The position numbers and the translations under genes are program-made. Shown piece after piece: positions 16,123 through 22,300 of a DNA stretch of 22,300 nt (within the stretch, counting starts at the first letter, position 1; the number at the start of each line of letters is the position of its first letter). Below the pieces are notes generated by a model. That model saw only the letters and a list, made by a program, of their open reading frames with translations. It ran no database searches and was not told the DNA's origin. Origin of the DNA: an uncultured Oribacterium sp. (GTDB taxonomy: Bacteria; Bacillota; Clostridia; Lachnospirales; Lachnospiraceae); contig CAAGRO010000004.1 of assembly GCA_900772695.1 (NCBI GenBank), positions 1 through 22,300 of the forward strand, in the 5' to 3' direction.

Positions 16123-16337
16123 CCGAAGGACCGTTAACTGAAGCACAGTACTACGAGGTCGGAAAAATCACAAATTGGGGCCTAAGAACCAGTAAGCCCT
16201 CTGCAATCACTGAGTTTTCTTGATGAAAACTCAGCGTTGCAGAGGGTGCTAAGGAAAAATTACTCTAACTGGTTCTAAGGCCCCAATTTGGATTTATTCA
16301 CGACCTCTTCGTATGGCTTCAGTTATCGGTCCTTCGG
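16123..16337. repeat. 215-bp nested palindrome, MITE-like, possibly also a terminator
   Basis: Four nested inverted repeats share one centre near 16222-16230. Outermost: 16123-16144 with 16316-16337 (CCGAAGGACCG...; 21 of 22 match). Next: TACGAGGTCG around 16152-16161 with 16301-16313 (a few extra bases). Then 16171-16193 with 16268-16290 (CAAATTGGGGCC...; 22 of 23). Then 16197-16206 with 16237-16246 (exact), and 16210-16219 with 16225-16234 (exact, loop TTGAT). No gene is encoded. On the minus strand the GGGGCC stem is followed by TGATTTTT (about 16170-16163), so it may end the lipoprotein transcript. The right arm overlaps the last codons of the lipoprotein gene. The form is that of a MITE or a palindromic repetitive unit; no clear target duplication is visible. 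Confidence 0.85.
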
Positions 16338-17455
16338 GTTTCGTGCTCGTTGCTTTCTTCAGAGGCATTTACTGGTGAAGCAGCCTTGTCCGTCATCTTC
16401 GAGTTTGCATTTTCGGCCCTTCTGGCTTTCCTGCGGCTGCGGATCATCTTCACGATGCGGTAGATGATGTAGAAGAGGATCGCGAGGGCGAGGAGTACCG
16501 GGAGGCTGGACAGGAACCAGATGAGGAAGCCGATGCCTGCGTCGCAGAGGTCTTCGAGGTTGGATTCGAGGTTTGCCTGTACACGGCTCCAGAAGCCGCT
16601 GTTTTCCGAGGCGGTGAGGACGGTGGTTTCGCTGACATTGACCGTGATCGTGGAGTAGTCGACCTGGTTATCGTAGCGGCGGAGGTCGGACTCGAAGCTG
16701 TCGAGCTGGTAGCGGATCTCCGACAGGCGCTGCTCGATGGCGATGACGGCGTCGACGGATTCGGCCTTTGCCATGAGCTCGAGGAGGCGGTCATACTCGG
16801 ACTGGAGGGCCTTCTTCCGCGATTCGGTGTCATAGTACTGGAGGGTGATGTCCTGGGTGTACTCGTACTTCCGGGTGAGGTTCGCTTCGCCTTCGGCGAA
16901 GCTCAGGAAGCTGTCGACCTGCGGCTTCGGGATGCGCAGGGTGAAGCAGGCGTAGCGGTGGCGGTCGGTATGGGCGTTGCCGCTCAGGTCGCTGGACTCG
17001 ATATAGCCGCCGAGTGCAGTCGTTTTGCTCTGGATGTCCTGCACGAAGGTGTCAAAATCCGTGGTCTCGAAGGAGAGGTCGACGTTTCGGATGAGTTTAC
17101 GGGAATCCGGGATCTCTGTGGTATCGACCTGACCATCCGCACCGGATGCGTCTGCACCGTTATCAGCAGCTTCCGCTACCATGCCTTTTTTCTGCATCAT
17201 GGCGCTGCTGTTTCGCTGTATACTCGCGGCGCTGTCGTAGTCGGTGACGGACTCTTCCTCTGCGGCTTCGTTATACATGCCACCACTGGCAGCTGCCATC
17301 GTCTCACTTACATAAGCATTTTTACTGGCACTGGCACCACAGGCCGTGAGAACGGACACCAGCAGAAGGCCGGCAGTAGCGAGCGCCAGCAGGCGTACGC
17401 TGTGTTTCTTCAGCTGCTTCCATTGCGTCATGGTGGTATCGATCTTTCTTTTCAT
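16319..17455 (-). CDS. DUF4349 lipoprotein with C-terminal membrane helix
   Basis: This 378-residue protein has a lipoprotein signal: basic start, hydrophobic stretch and the lipobox LTAC with Cys39 as the expected lipid-bearing residue. A polar, disordered part follows to about 115. The DUF4349 domain spans about 118-335: a beta-rich part (KLIRNVDLSFET, LRIPKPQVDSFL), a coiled coil at about 208-262, a strand region (DYSTITVNVSE) and a membrane helix at about 308-333 followed by a basic tail (MIRSRRKARR). The function of the family is not established; members often accompany ECF sigma/anti-sigma pairs and are thought to act at the envelope. AAAGGAG lies six bases before the ATG. The last residues (RRTDN) are coded inside the outer arm of a palindromic repeat. 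The gene begins 136 bases after the anti-sigma-like gene. Confidence 0.85.
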   Translation of the reverse strand: MKRKIDTTMTQWKQLKKHSVRLLALATAGLLLVSVLTACGASASKNAYVSETMAAASGGMYNEAAEEESVTDYDSAASIQRNSSAMMQKKGMVAEAADNGADASGADGQVDTTEIPDSRKLIRNVDLSFETTDFDTFVQDIQSKTTALGGYIESSDLSGNAHTDRHRYACFTLRIPKPQVDSFLSFAEGEANLTRKYEYTQDITLQYYDTESRKKALQSEYDRLLELMAKAESVDAVIAIEQRLSEIRYQLDSFESDLRRYDNQVDYSTITVNVSETTVLTASENSGFWSRVQANLESNLEDLCDAGIGFLIWFLSSLPVLLALAILFYIIYRIVKMIRSRRKARRAENANSKMTDKAASPVNASEESNEHETRRTDN

Positions 17456-17471
17456 GGTCTGCTCCTTTCTT

Positions 17472-17567
17472 GTAATCGTTCAGGCAGGGGACCCCGGAGG
17501 GCCGGCAACGGAGGTCATACGTAGAGACCGTGTGAAATCAAGCCGGGTCCCCTGCTTGAACTGTAAC
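17472..17567. repeat. 96-bp palindromic element with 23-base terminal inverted repeats
   Basis: The arms 17472-17494 and 17545-17567 are inverted copies (19 of 23 match), both of the form GTnAnnGTTCAnGCAGGGGACCC. The element fills most of the 136-base gap between the anti-sigma-like gene and the lipoprotein gene. Its left end (17472-17510) is closely similar to 20342-20380 elsewhere in the window. It has the form of a small non-autonomous repeat (MITE or REP-like); no transposase is near. As RNA it would form a strong hairpin in the message ahead of the lipoprotein's ribosome binding site. Confidence 0.75.
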
Positions 17568-17591
17568 GCTTTCTTTCATCGGTCGCTGGAT

Positions 17592-18668
17592 TCATGCGAT
17601 GGTTTCCACGAGGCTTCGGATGTCGTCTTCCGTGAAGTGCTGGTCTTCGGCTACGCAGATGGCGTAGCTCAGGTTCTGGCTGAGATTCGTCCAAGTGGCG
17701 ACGGAGATCTCATCTCCGTTTCCGCGGGTCTCGACGGAGTAATCTCCGATTTCCAGTGTCTTCGTTTGTGCGTAGACTGTATAGTCACCGCTGATGTCAT
17801 CGGAACCACGGCTCTTCCGGATACGGAAGCCCTCCTGTCCGTCGGCATCCTGATAGATGACCTCGATCATCTCACCGTGCATCGCCCGGTAGATACGGTG
17901 GTCGAAGCCCTGATAGCCTTCCGGGAGTGTGATCTCAACGCCGGCATCGGCTTCCGCCTCTTCCAGGGTATTGAAGTCACTCCACGGGTTCGCAATCTGC
18001 ATGCTCATCGGGGCATCCGCGGAAGCCGCCTCTGGCGCTGCACCGGTTTCCGTCATCGAGGACTTCATCCGCGCGCTTCCATCCACTTCCATCGTGCCCT
18101 GATCCGTATACGGAGCCGCTCCGGCAGCCATCTCCGGGGCATTTTCCGCTGCTGCGACACCCGGATCTGCGCCGGTTTCCATCCTCGAGGACCTTGCCAT
18201 CGCACCTGTGCCTGCCGAATCCTGATCGGTACCGGCAGCTGCGCTCTCTGCTTCACCATCGATGGCCCTCGTCCTATCTGTTCCGTCGGTGACGAACGCG
18301 ACCGGTGCCATCGAGTTGCCTGCTTTTTCTGTCTTCATATATGCGCCGAATCCGATCACGAGGACCGCTGCGGCCGCGATGATGCCCATCGGCTTCCAGC
18401 GTTTCTTCGGCTTCATATAGAGGACCTTCGGTTCCGCGTGGCGATCCTCGTCCGCCGCGCTCGTTCTCGTCGCCTCCGTGTCCTTCGTCGCTTCAGTGCT
18501 CGGTTTTTCGACCGCTGGTCGTTCCATCGTCACAGCAGACGGCGTGTTCACCTCGTCCTCTGAAGCTACGTTTCGTTCTGTATTTTCCGGGGCAGCTTCC
18601 TCGATATAGCGATCATCGATCTCCGACATCGCGTGGAGGAGCTGACTCGCTTTCTCTTCTCTCGTCAT
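17592..18668 (-). CDS. Probable anti-sigma factor, single-pass membrane protein
   Basis: This 358-residue protein begins with a short helical segment (KASQLLHAMSEIDDRYIEEA) of the kind that anti-sigma factors in Clostridia use to hold their sigma factor. A disordered acidic linker (about 27-80), a basic patch (KPKKRWK) and one membrane helix (about 94-110) follow. Outside the membrane there is a long Ala/Gly/Met/Glu-rich linker (115-225) and a folded C-terminal domain (about 230-358; NPWSDFNTLEEAEADAG, LPEGYQG, IEVIYQDADG) that resembles the DUF4367 type. Its ATG overlaps the sigma gene's stop by four bases (ATGA), so the two are probably made together. The anti-sigma role rests on this coupling and the topology; the signal sensed is unknown. 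Confidence 0.75.
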   Translation of the reverse strand: MTREEKASQLLHAMSEIDDRYIEEAAPENTERNVASEDEVNTPSAVTMERPAVEKPSTEATKDTEATRTSAADEDRHAEPKVLYMKPKKRWKPMGIIAAAAVLVIGFGAYMKTEKAGNSMAPVAFVTDGTDRTRAIDGEAESAAAGTDQDSAGTGAMARSSRMETGADPGVAAAENAPEMAAGAAPYTDQGTMEVDGSARMKSSMTETGAAPEAASADAPMSMQIANPWSDFNTLEEAEADAGVEITLPEGYQGFDHRIYRAMHGEMIEVIYQDADGQEGFRIRKSRGSDDISGDYTVYAQTKTLEIGDYSVETRGNGDEISVATWTNLSQNLSYAICVAEDQHFTEDDIRSLVETIA

Positions 18669-19231
18669 AGTGTGATGCCTTCCTTTTCCATCTCCGCCAT
18701 GAGCTGTGCGCGCATGCGGCTCAGTGTCATCTTTACCTTGCTTTCCGTAAATCCATAGTCACCGGCGATTTCCTTGATTTCCGAAAGGTACCAGTAGCGG
18801 CGGACGAAAAGCTTCCGGTTCTCCGGCTTCTGGTTTTCCAGAAAGCGGTTGATACATTCGGTCAATGTCAACTGTTCCGGAAGCTGATCCGGCTGTCCCG
18901 CTCTGGTATCTGCCACGCACTCTGCGAGCTCATCGAGTGCCGCTGCGGTTTCACCCCTGCCACGCTTCTCCGCGTGGGTATACTCCCAGCGGTTCAGTGC
19001 CAGATTCCGGGTGATCTTTCCGAGGAAGGTCCGAAGTATGGTCGGACGCTTCGGTGGAATCGCACCCCAGGCCCGGAGCCAGGTGTCGTTCACACACTCC
19101 TCACTGTCCTCGTGACTGTACAGTATGTTCATCGCGACTGTATGGCAATACTTTCCGTATTTTTCATTCGTTGCGCTGATCGCGCTTTCCGACCTCGCGA
19201 AGTAGAGGTCGAGGATATCCTTATCGTTCAT
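18665..19231 (-). CDS. ECF-type RNA polymerase sigma factor
   Basis: This 188-residue protein has the two-domain form of an ECF sigma factor. Region 2 (about 15-85) includes HEDSEECVNDTWLRAW and the -10-recognising segment LGKITRNLALNRWE. Region 4 (about 125-180) has RYWYLSEIKEIAGDYG and a helix-turn-helix ending SKVKMTLSRMRAQL, which reads the -35 element. It would direct RNA polymerase to a small regulon, probably including its own operon. AGAGGA lies close upstream of the ATG. The downstream anti-sigma-like gene overlaps its stop. The precise ECF group cannot be assigned without a search. Confidence 0.92.
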   Translation of the reverse strand: MNDKDILDLYFARSESAISATNEKYGKYCHTVAMNILYSHEDSEECVNDTWLRAWGAIPPKRPTILRTFLGKITRNLALNRWEYTHAEKRGRGETAAALDELAECVADTRAGQPDQLPEQLTLTECINRFLENQKPENRKLFVRRYWYLSEIKEIAGDYGFTESKVKMTLSRMRAQLMAEMEKEGITL

Positions 19232-19254
19232 GTTGTGTCCTCTGTTTCTTTCCT

Positions 19255-19293
19255 TTCACCTATATACACCGGGAAGATGGGATGACGTCACAT
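19255..19293 (-). promoter_or_regulatory. Candidate ECF-type (self-controlled) promoter of the sigma operon
   Basis: Upstream of the sigma gene the minus strand reads ATGTGACGTCA (19293-19283) and, about 16 bases on, GGTGTATATAGGTG (19269-19256). There is no usual TTGACA/TATAAT pair. The GTGACG and GTATATAGG blocks have the spacing expected of ECF promoters, so self-activation is plausible, but the pairing is by eye only. Confidence 0.35.
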
Positions 19294-19321
19294 AGATTTC
19301 TAAAAAACACTACACGATGAT

Positions 19322-19367
19322 TCCTGTATTTCCTGAGGCATCCTCAGATGCTTCAGGAAATACAGGA
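19322..19367. repeat. 20-bp hairpin between sigma operon and FMN-binding gene
   Basis: TCCTGTATTTCCTGAGGCAT (19322-19341) pairs with 19348-19367 over all 20 positions with one G-U pair on the plus strand (one mismatch on the minus strand); the loop is CCTCAG. No T run follows directly on either strand. TCAGGCATCTGA nearby (about 19423-19434) repeats part of the arm. Function unknown; it may be a palindromic repeat relic. Confidence 0.7.
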
Positions 19368-19465
19368 CAATGGTCCTTCATCACGGGCATCCTTCTATGA
19401 CTATTTTACCCGATATCGCTCCGTCAGGCATCTGAATTCCCCGTAGGAATCCTTACGATAGTATG

Positions 19466-19497
19466 AAAAAGGCCGCCGGGAGAACCTCCCGACGACC
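19466..19497 (-). terminator. Intrinsic terminator of the FMN-binding protein gene
   Basis: An 11-bp GC-rich stem with two G-U pairs (19472-19482 with 19486-19496, loop AAC on the plus strand) is followed on the minus strand by TTTTT (19470-19466). It lies 24 bases past the stop codon. Confidence 0.88.
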
Positions 19498-19520
19498 CTT
19501 CCATCATCACTTATTTACAC

Positions 19521-20210
19521 TTATGCGTTATAGCGGTTCAGATAGCCGGCGGCACCCTTTACCTTACCAGCTGCAGCATCATGCGCTTTCTGCACGGATC
19601 CACCCTCGGTGTCCGCAGCTTCGTCTGCAGTACTTTCTGCCGCGGCGACTACGGTCGCATCTGCGCTGTAGCGGTTCAGGTAGCCGTCCGCACCCTCTGT
19701 CTTACCGGCAGCGGCGTCATGCGCCTTCTGTACGGAATCAGTGGTCCCCTCTGCTTCTGTCTCTGCAGCATCGGCTTCACTCTCCGTCTCTGCAGCTTCT
19801 GTTTTTGCACTCGCCTCGCCTGCGTAACCGAAAGCCGACGGATCGACACCCGCGTCAGACATCGCCTGTGCAGCGGCATTCTTAATCGCTGTAGAGGTGA
19901 TCGTCGCACCGGAAACGGCATCCACGTTCAGACTGTTCTCCGCGACGATGGTACCTGGCAGTGCATCGATCGCCTTCGTTCCGATATCCGGCGTCTCATT
20001 CGCCTCCGTGACCGTCACGCGGTAAATCTTATCCTGAGAAAACGCGACCTCGACCTTTACCGGACCTTCCATACCCTGTGCGCTTCCGCTTGCAACGATC
20101 GCATCCTTCGGAACCGCGTTTGCATTTCTGGACTGCATACCCGTTGCGACCGCAGCGACGATACCTGCACCGATGACCACCAGTGAAACTACATTTGTAT
20201 TCTTCTTCAT
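19521..20210 (-). CDS. Exported FMN-binding domain protein with duplicated C-terminal motif
   Basis: This 229-residue protein has an N-terminal signal or anchor helix (about 8-24), then an FMN_bind domain (about 45-120) with the flavinylation motif SGATITST at 100-107 (Thr103 expected to carry FMN). The domain is related to RnfG and to the flavin domains of extracellular reductases, so it probably carries electrons outside the membrane. A Glu/Ala/Thr-rich linker (130-157) leads to two copies of a 25-residue unit (159-183 and 205-229; SVQKAHDAAAGK..GA.GYLNRY), separated by a low-complexity spacer. I do not recognise that unit. The gene stands alone with its own promoter and terminator; AAGGGA precedes the ATG at a usable distance. 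Partner unknown; Rnf is 6 kb away. Confidence 0.82.
   Translation of the reverse strand: MKKNTNVVSLVVIGAGIVAAVATGMQSRNANAVPKDAIVASGSAQGMEGPVKVEVAFSQDKIYRVTVTEANETPDIGTKAIDALPGTIVAENSLNVDAVSGATITSTAIKNAAAQAMSDAGVDPSAFGYAGEASAKTEAAETESEADAAETEAEGTTDSVQKAHDAAAGKTEGADGYLNRYSADATVVAAAESTADEAADTEGGSVQKAHDAAAGKVKGAAGYLNRYNA
19524..19598 (-). repeat. Direct repeat copy 2 within FMN-binding protein gene
   Basis: This 75-base segment codes for the last 25 residues (205-229) and repeats the segment at 19662-19736. The two differ mainly at silent positions and at four to five residues (for example KVKGAA against KTEGAD), so the duplication is not fresh and seems to be kept at protein level. Confidence 0.85.
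19662..19736 (-). repeat. Direct repeat copy 1 within FMN-binding protein gene
   Basis: This 75-base segment codes for residues 159-183 of the FMN-binding protein. It is the first copy of the SVQKAHDAAAGK...GYLNRY unit. Confidence 0.85.
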
Positions 20211-20271
20211 CTCTATATCCCTTCATCCGTGCCGAGTAACCGTAGTGGCACTTATGTCAAATCATTCACAC

Positions 20272-20300
20272 ATTATAACACAGGCCTGTAGCGGCAACAA
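20272..20300 (-). promoter_or_regulatory. Promoter of the FMN-binding protein gene
   Basis: TTGTTG (20300-20295), a 17-base spacer and a perfect TATAAT (20277-20272). Transcription would start near 20265, about 55 bases before the ATG. Confidence 0.8.
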
Positions 20301-20341
20301 GCAGAGATACTTTTCTAAACTTTCTATAGTTACGCGAAAAG

Positions 20342-20380
20342 GTAACAGTTCAGCTAAGGGGACCAGGAGGGGCGGCAACG
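20342..20380 (+). repeat. Second copy of the GTTCAG...AGGGGACC repeat end
   Basis: This stretch follows the pattern GTAACAGTTCAGCTAAGGGG, then ACC, GGAGGG and CGGCAACG, and aligns with 17472-17510 with about one base inserted and a few changes. Only one end is seen here; the stretch up to 20468 contains two further hairpins and may be the rest of the element. Confidence 0.65.
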
Positions 20381-20382
20381 CG

Positions 20383-20406
20383 AAAAGCGTCCCTCACGGG
20401 ACGCTT
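20383..20406 (-). terminator. Probable terminator downstream of amt
   Basis: An exact 9-bp stem (20385-20393 with 20398-20406, AAGCGTCCC and its complement) with loop TCAC is followed on the minus strand by TTTT (20386-20383). It lies about 70 bases past the amt stop. Confidence 0.72.
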
Positions 20407-20440
20407 CCAGCGGATAAAACATGTGTCTTATGTTGTATAT

Positions 20441-20468
20441 GTCAAACGGGGAACCGCCCCGATATGAC
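20441..20468 (-). terminator. GC-rich hairpin just after amt
   Basis: CGGGG (20447-20451) pairs with CCCCG (20457-20461), and the outer GTCA/TGAC (20441-20444 with 20465-20468) extends it. On the minus strand the stem is followed by only TTT. It may be a weak terminator or part of the dispersed repeat; GGGGCGGTTCCCCG resembles the short palindromes linked to REP elements in Clostridia. Confidence 0.45.
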
Positions 20469-20473
20469 CGGGA

Positions 20474-22255
20474 TTACTCGACGTCCTGGATGGCCTCATA
20501 GCCTTCCTCGCCGGTACGTACCTTGACGGCACGCATCACATTGTAAACGAAGATCTTACCATCGCCGATGTGACCGGTATAGAGCGTCTTCTTCGCGGTT
20601 TCGATGACGTGGTCGACCGGAATCTTCGACACGATGACCTCGACCTTGATCTTCGGGATCAGCGTGGAATCGACGGTAACACCACGGTACTTCTCCTGAG
20701 AACCTCTCTGGAGACCGGAGCCCATGACCTGCGTCACGGTCATACCGGTGACACCGAGGCTGTTGAGTGCTCTCTTCAGTGCATCGAAGCTGGAAAGCCG
20801 GCAGATGATGGACACCTTATGCATATCGGTGATATACGGTGTGACCACACCGGTTTCTGCAGTGGCGCTCGTCGTGGTTTCGGATACCTCCGCCACCTTG
20901 ATCGCCGCGTTCTTCTGGGCGTCGGACGCCTTCTCATACTCATTCTCACCGAGATCGGTATTCTCGTTTGCCTCGACCGTCATATCCGTCACATCGGTGA
21001 TCGAGAAACCGGAGTAGGCAGAGGTCAGGCCATGCTCGTGCACATCGAGGCCGTCGATTTCGATCTTCGCCGGTACGCGGAGGCCGATCGTCTTGTCGAT
21101 GATCTTAAAGACGATAAACATCGTGATGAGCGTATACGCCGCGATGCCAATGACACCGAGCACCTGTACACCGAGCTGTGCGAGTCCGCCGCCGTAGAAG
21201 AGGCCGATACTGACACCATCCGCTCCGGTGGAGAAGAGGCCGACCGCGATGGTGCCCCACATACCATTGACCATATGCACGGAGACGGCACCGACCGGAT
21301 CATCGATCTTCGCCTTGTTGTCGAAAAACTCAACCGACAGTACGACGAGGATACCAGCGACGAGGCCAATGAAGAAGGCCCCCACCGGAGTGACGCAGTC
21401 GCAAGGTGCCGTGATGGCCACGAGGCCTGCGAGTGCACCATTGAAGGTCATCGATACATCTGGCTTACCGTAGCGGATCCAGGTAAAGATCATCGTGGTG
21501 ACGGTTGCGACCGCAGCGGCCAGGTTCGTGGTCATAAACGCGGTTGCTGCGGTGATCGCATTGTCCTCGGTCGCCATCGCCGCGGTGGAACCACCATTGA
21601 AACCGAACCAGCAGAACCAGAGGATAAACACACCGAGTGCAGCGGCCAGCATGTTGTGGCCCGGGATCGCCCGTGCCTTGCCGTGGCGATCATACTTACC
21701 GATACGCGGTCCAAGCATCCATGCACCGAGACAGGCGATCAGTCCGCCGGTCATATGAACCGCGGCAGAACCTGCGAAATCGTGGAAGCCCATGCTGCTC
21801 AGCCAGCCGCCGCCCCATACCCAGTGGCCTTCGATCGGGTAGATGATCAGGGAGATCATCGCGGAGTAGACACAGTAGGCCTTGAAGTTCGTGCGCTCGG
21901 CCATGGAGCCGGAAACGATGGTCGCGGCAGTTGCACAGAAGACCGTCTCGAAGATCACGTAGCACCAGAGCGGCATGTTCTGCGGTACCACGGAATTCGC
22001 AGCGGTGTAGCTTCCACGAATCAGCGGATCGAAGCCACCGACCAGTGGACCGGTGCCGGCGAACATCAGGCCGAAGCCGATGAGCCAGAAGCACGGGGTA
22101 CCGATACAGAAATCCATCATGTTTTTCATGAGGATATTGCCGGTATTCTTCGCACGGGTGAGACCTGCTTCACATAGCGCGAAGCCTGCCTGCATGAAGT
22201 AGATGAGTGCAGTTGCGAGCAGCACCCAGGTAACGGTAGACAAACTGATTTCCAT
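20474..22255 (-). CDS. amt: Ammonium transporter with fused P-II regulatory domain
   Basis: This 593-residue protein is an Amt channel (about 1-395, eleven membrane helices) joined through an acidic linker (about 400-477) to a full P-II domain (478-593). The channel keeps the twin histidines His167 (AAVHMTGG) and His327 (VSVHMVNG), Trp146 and the gate phenylalanines Phe106 and Phe219. The P-II part keeps Gln516 (GSGLQ) and the ATP-binding loop TGHIGDGKIFV (560-570), but at the place of the uridylylated tyrosine 51 of GlnB it has Val528 (YRGVTVDS), so control by ATP/ADP/2-oxoglutarate binding is more likely than by uridylylation. AAGGAGGAG precedes the ATG by five to six bases. Only 45 bases upstream are visible, so its promoter is not seen. 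Confidence 0.96.
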   Translation of the reverse strand: MEISLSTVTWVLLATALIYFMQAGFALCEAGLTRAKNTGNILMKNMMDFCIGTPCFWLIGFGLMFAGTGPLVGGFDPLIRGSYTAANSVVPQNMPLWCYVIFETVFCATAATIVSGSMAERTNFKAYCVYSAMISLIIYPIEGHWVWGGGWLSSMGFHDFAGSAAVHMTGGLIACLGAWMLGPRIGKYDRHGKARAIPGHNMLAAALGVFILWFCWFGFNGGSTAAMATEDNAITAATAFMTTNLAAAVATVTTMIFTWIRYGKPDVSMTFNGALAGLVAITAPCDCVTPVGAFFIGLVAGILVVLSVEFFDNKAKIDDPVGAVSVHMVNGMWGTIAVGLFSTGADGVSIGLFYGGGLAQLGVQVLGVIGIAAYTLITMFIVFKIIDKTIGLRVPAKIEIDGLDVHEHGLTSAYSGFSITDVTDMTVEANENTDLGENEYEKASDAQKNAAIKVAEVSETTTSATAETGVVTPYITDMHKVSIICRLSSFDALKRALNSLGVTGMTVTQVMGSGLQRGSQEKYRGVTVDSTLIPKIKVEVIVSKIPVDHVIETAKKTLYTGHIGDGKIFVYNVMRAVKVRTGEEGYEAIQDVE

Positions 22256-22300
22256 AACTCTCCTCCTTAAGGTATAGCAAAAGGGCGTCTGGAAAATCCA

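Noticed and set aside
16123..16337. CRISPR array
   Set aside because: The repeats are inverted and nested, not direct and regularly spaced; no CRISPR or cas gene is present in the window.
20570..22177. Plus-strand frame of 535 codons opposite amt
   Set aside because: Antisense shadow of amt with His/Asp/Arg-rich nonsense-like composition.

Overview
The window is about 22.3 kb of a fairly GC-rich Clostridia-like (Firmicutes) chromosome; a Lachnospiraceae-type anaerobe is my best guess. The evidence is a glmS ribozyme in front of glmS, an Rnf complex in the order rnfCDGEAB, a V-type ATPase operon of the DUF2764 type, strong AGGAGG ribosome binding sites and an ECF sigma/anti-sigma pair. The species cannot be named from the sequence. 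Every supported gene lies on the minus strand, so transcription runs from right to left.

Layout in the direction of transcription. (1) amt (22255-20474) encodes an ammonium channel with a P-II domain fused to its C terminus, followed by terminator-like hairpins and a piece of a dispersed repeat. (2) A single gene (20210-19521) encodes an exported FMN-binding protein with a duplicated C-terminal motif; it has its own promoter and terminator. (3) An ECF sigma factor, an anti-sigma-like membrane protein and a DUF4349 lipoprotein (19231-16319) probably form one envelope-response unit. The lipoprotein gene is flanked on both sides by palindromic, MITE-like repeats. (4) glmS (15707-13869) sits behind a 360-nt leader that carries a clear glmS ribozyme, with a promoter upstream and a bidirectional-type terminator downstream. 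(5) rnfCDGEAB (13545-8360) is a tightly packed operon with its own promoter and terminator. (6) The V-type ATPase operon E-DUF2764-A-B-D-I-K (8014-895) also has its own promoter and terminator. (7) At the left edge an incomplete, low-complexity reading frame (506 to before base 1) leaves the window.

How it fits together. Rnf couples ferredoxin oxidation and NAD+ reduction to ion export, and the neighbouring rotary ATPase can use or build the same gradient. The K subunit carries the T/Q/Q/E residues that bind Na+ in the Enterococcus hirae enzyme, so a Na+ circuit is plausible, though this is inference. The extra exported FMN-binding protein could accept electrons outside the membrane from RnfG or RnfD. 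The amt-P-II fusion and the ribozyme-controlled glmS both deal with nitrogen and amino-sugar supply.

I did not find a clearly new defence or mobile system. The least ordinary signals are the 215-bp nested palindrome between the lipoprotein gene and glmS, the GTTCAG...AGGGGACC repeat family, the structured leader between ribozyme and glmS, the duplicated C terminus of the FMN-binding protein, and the partial reading frame at the left edge.
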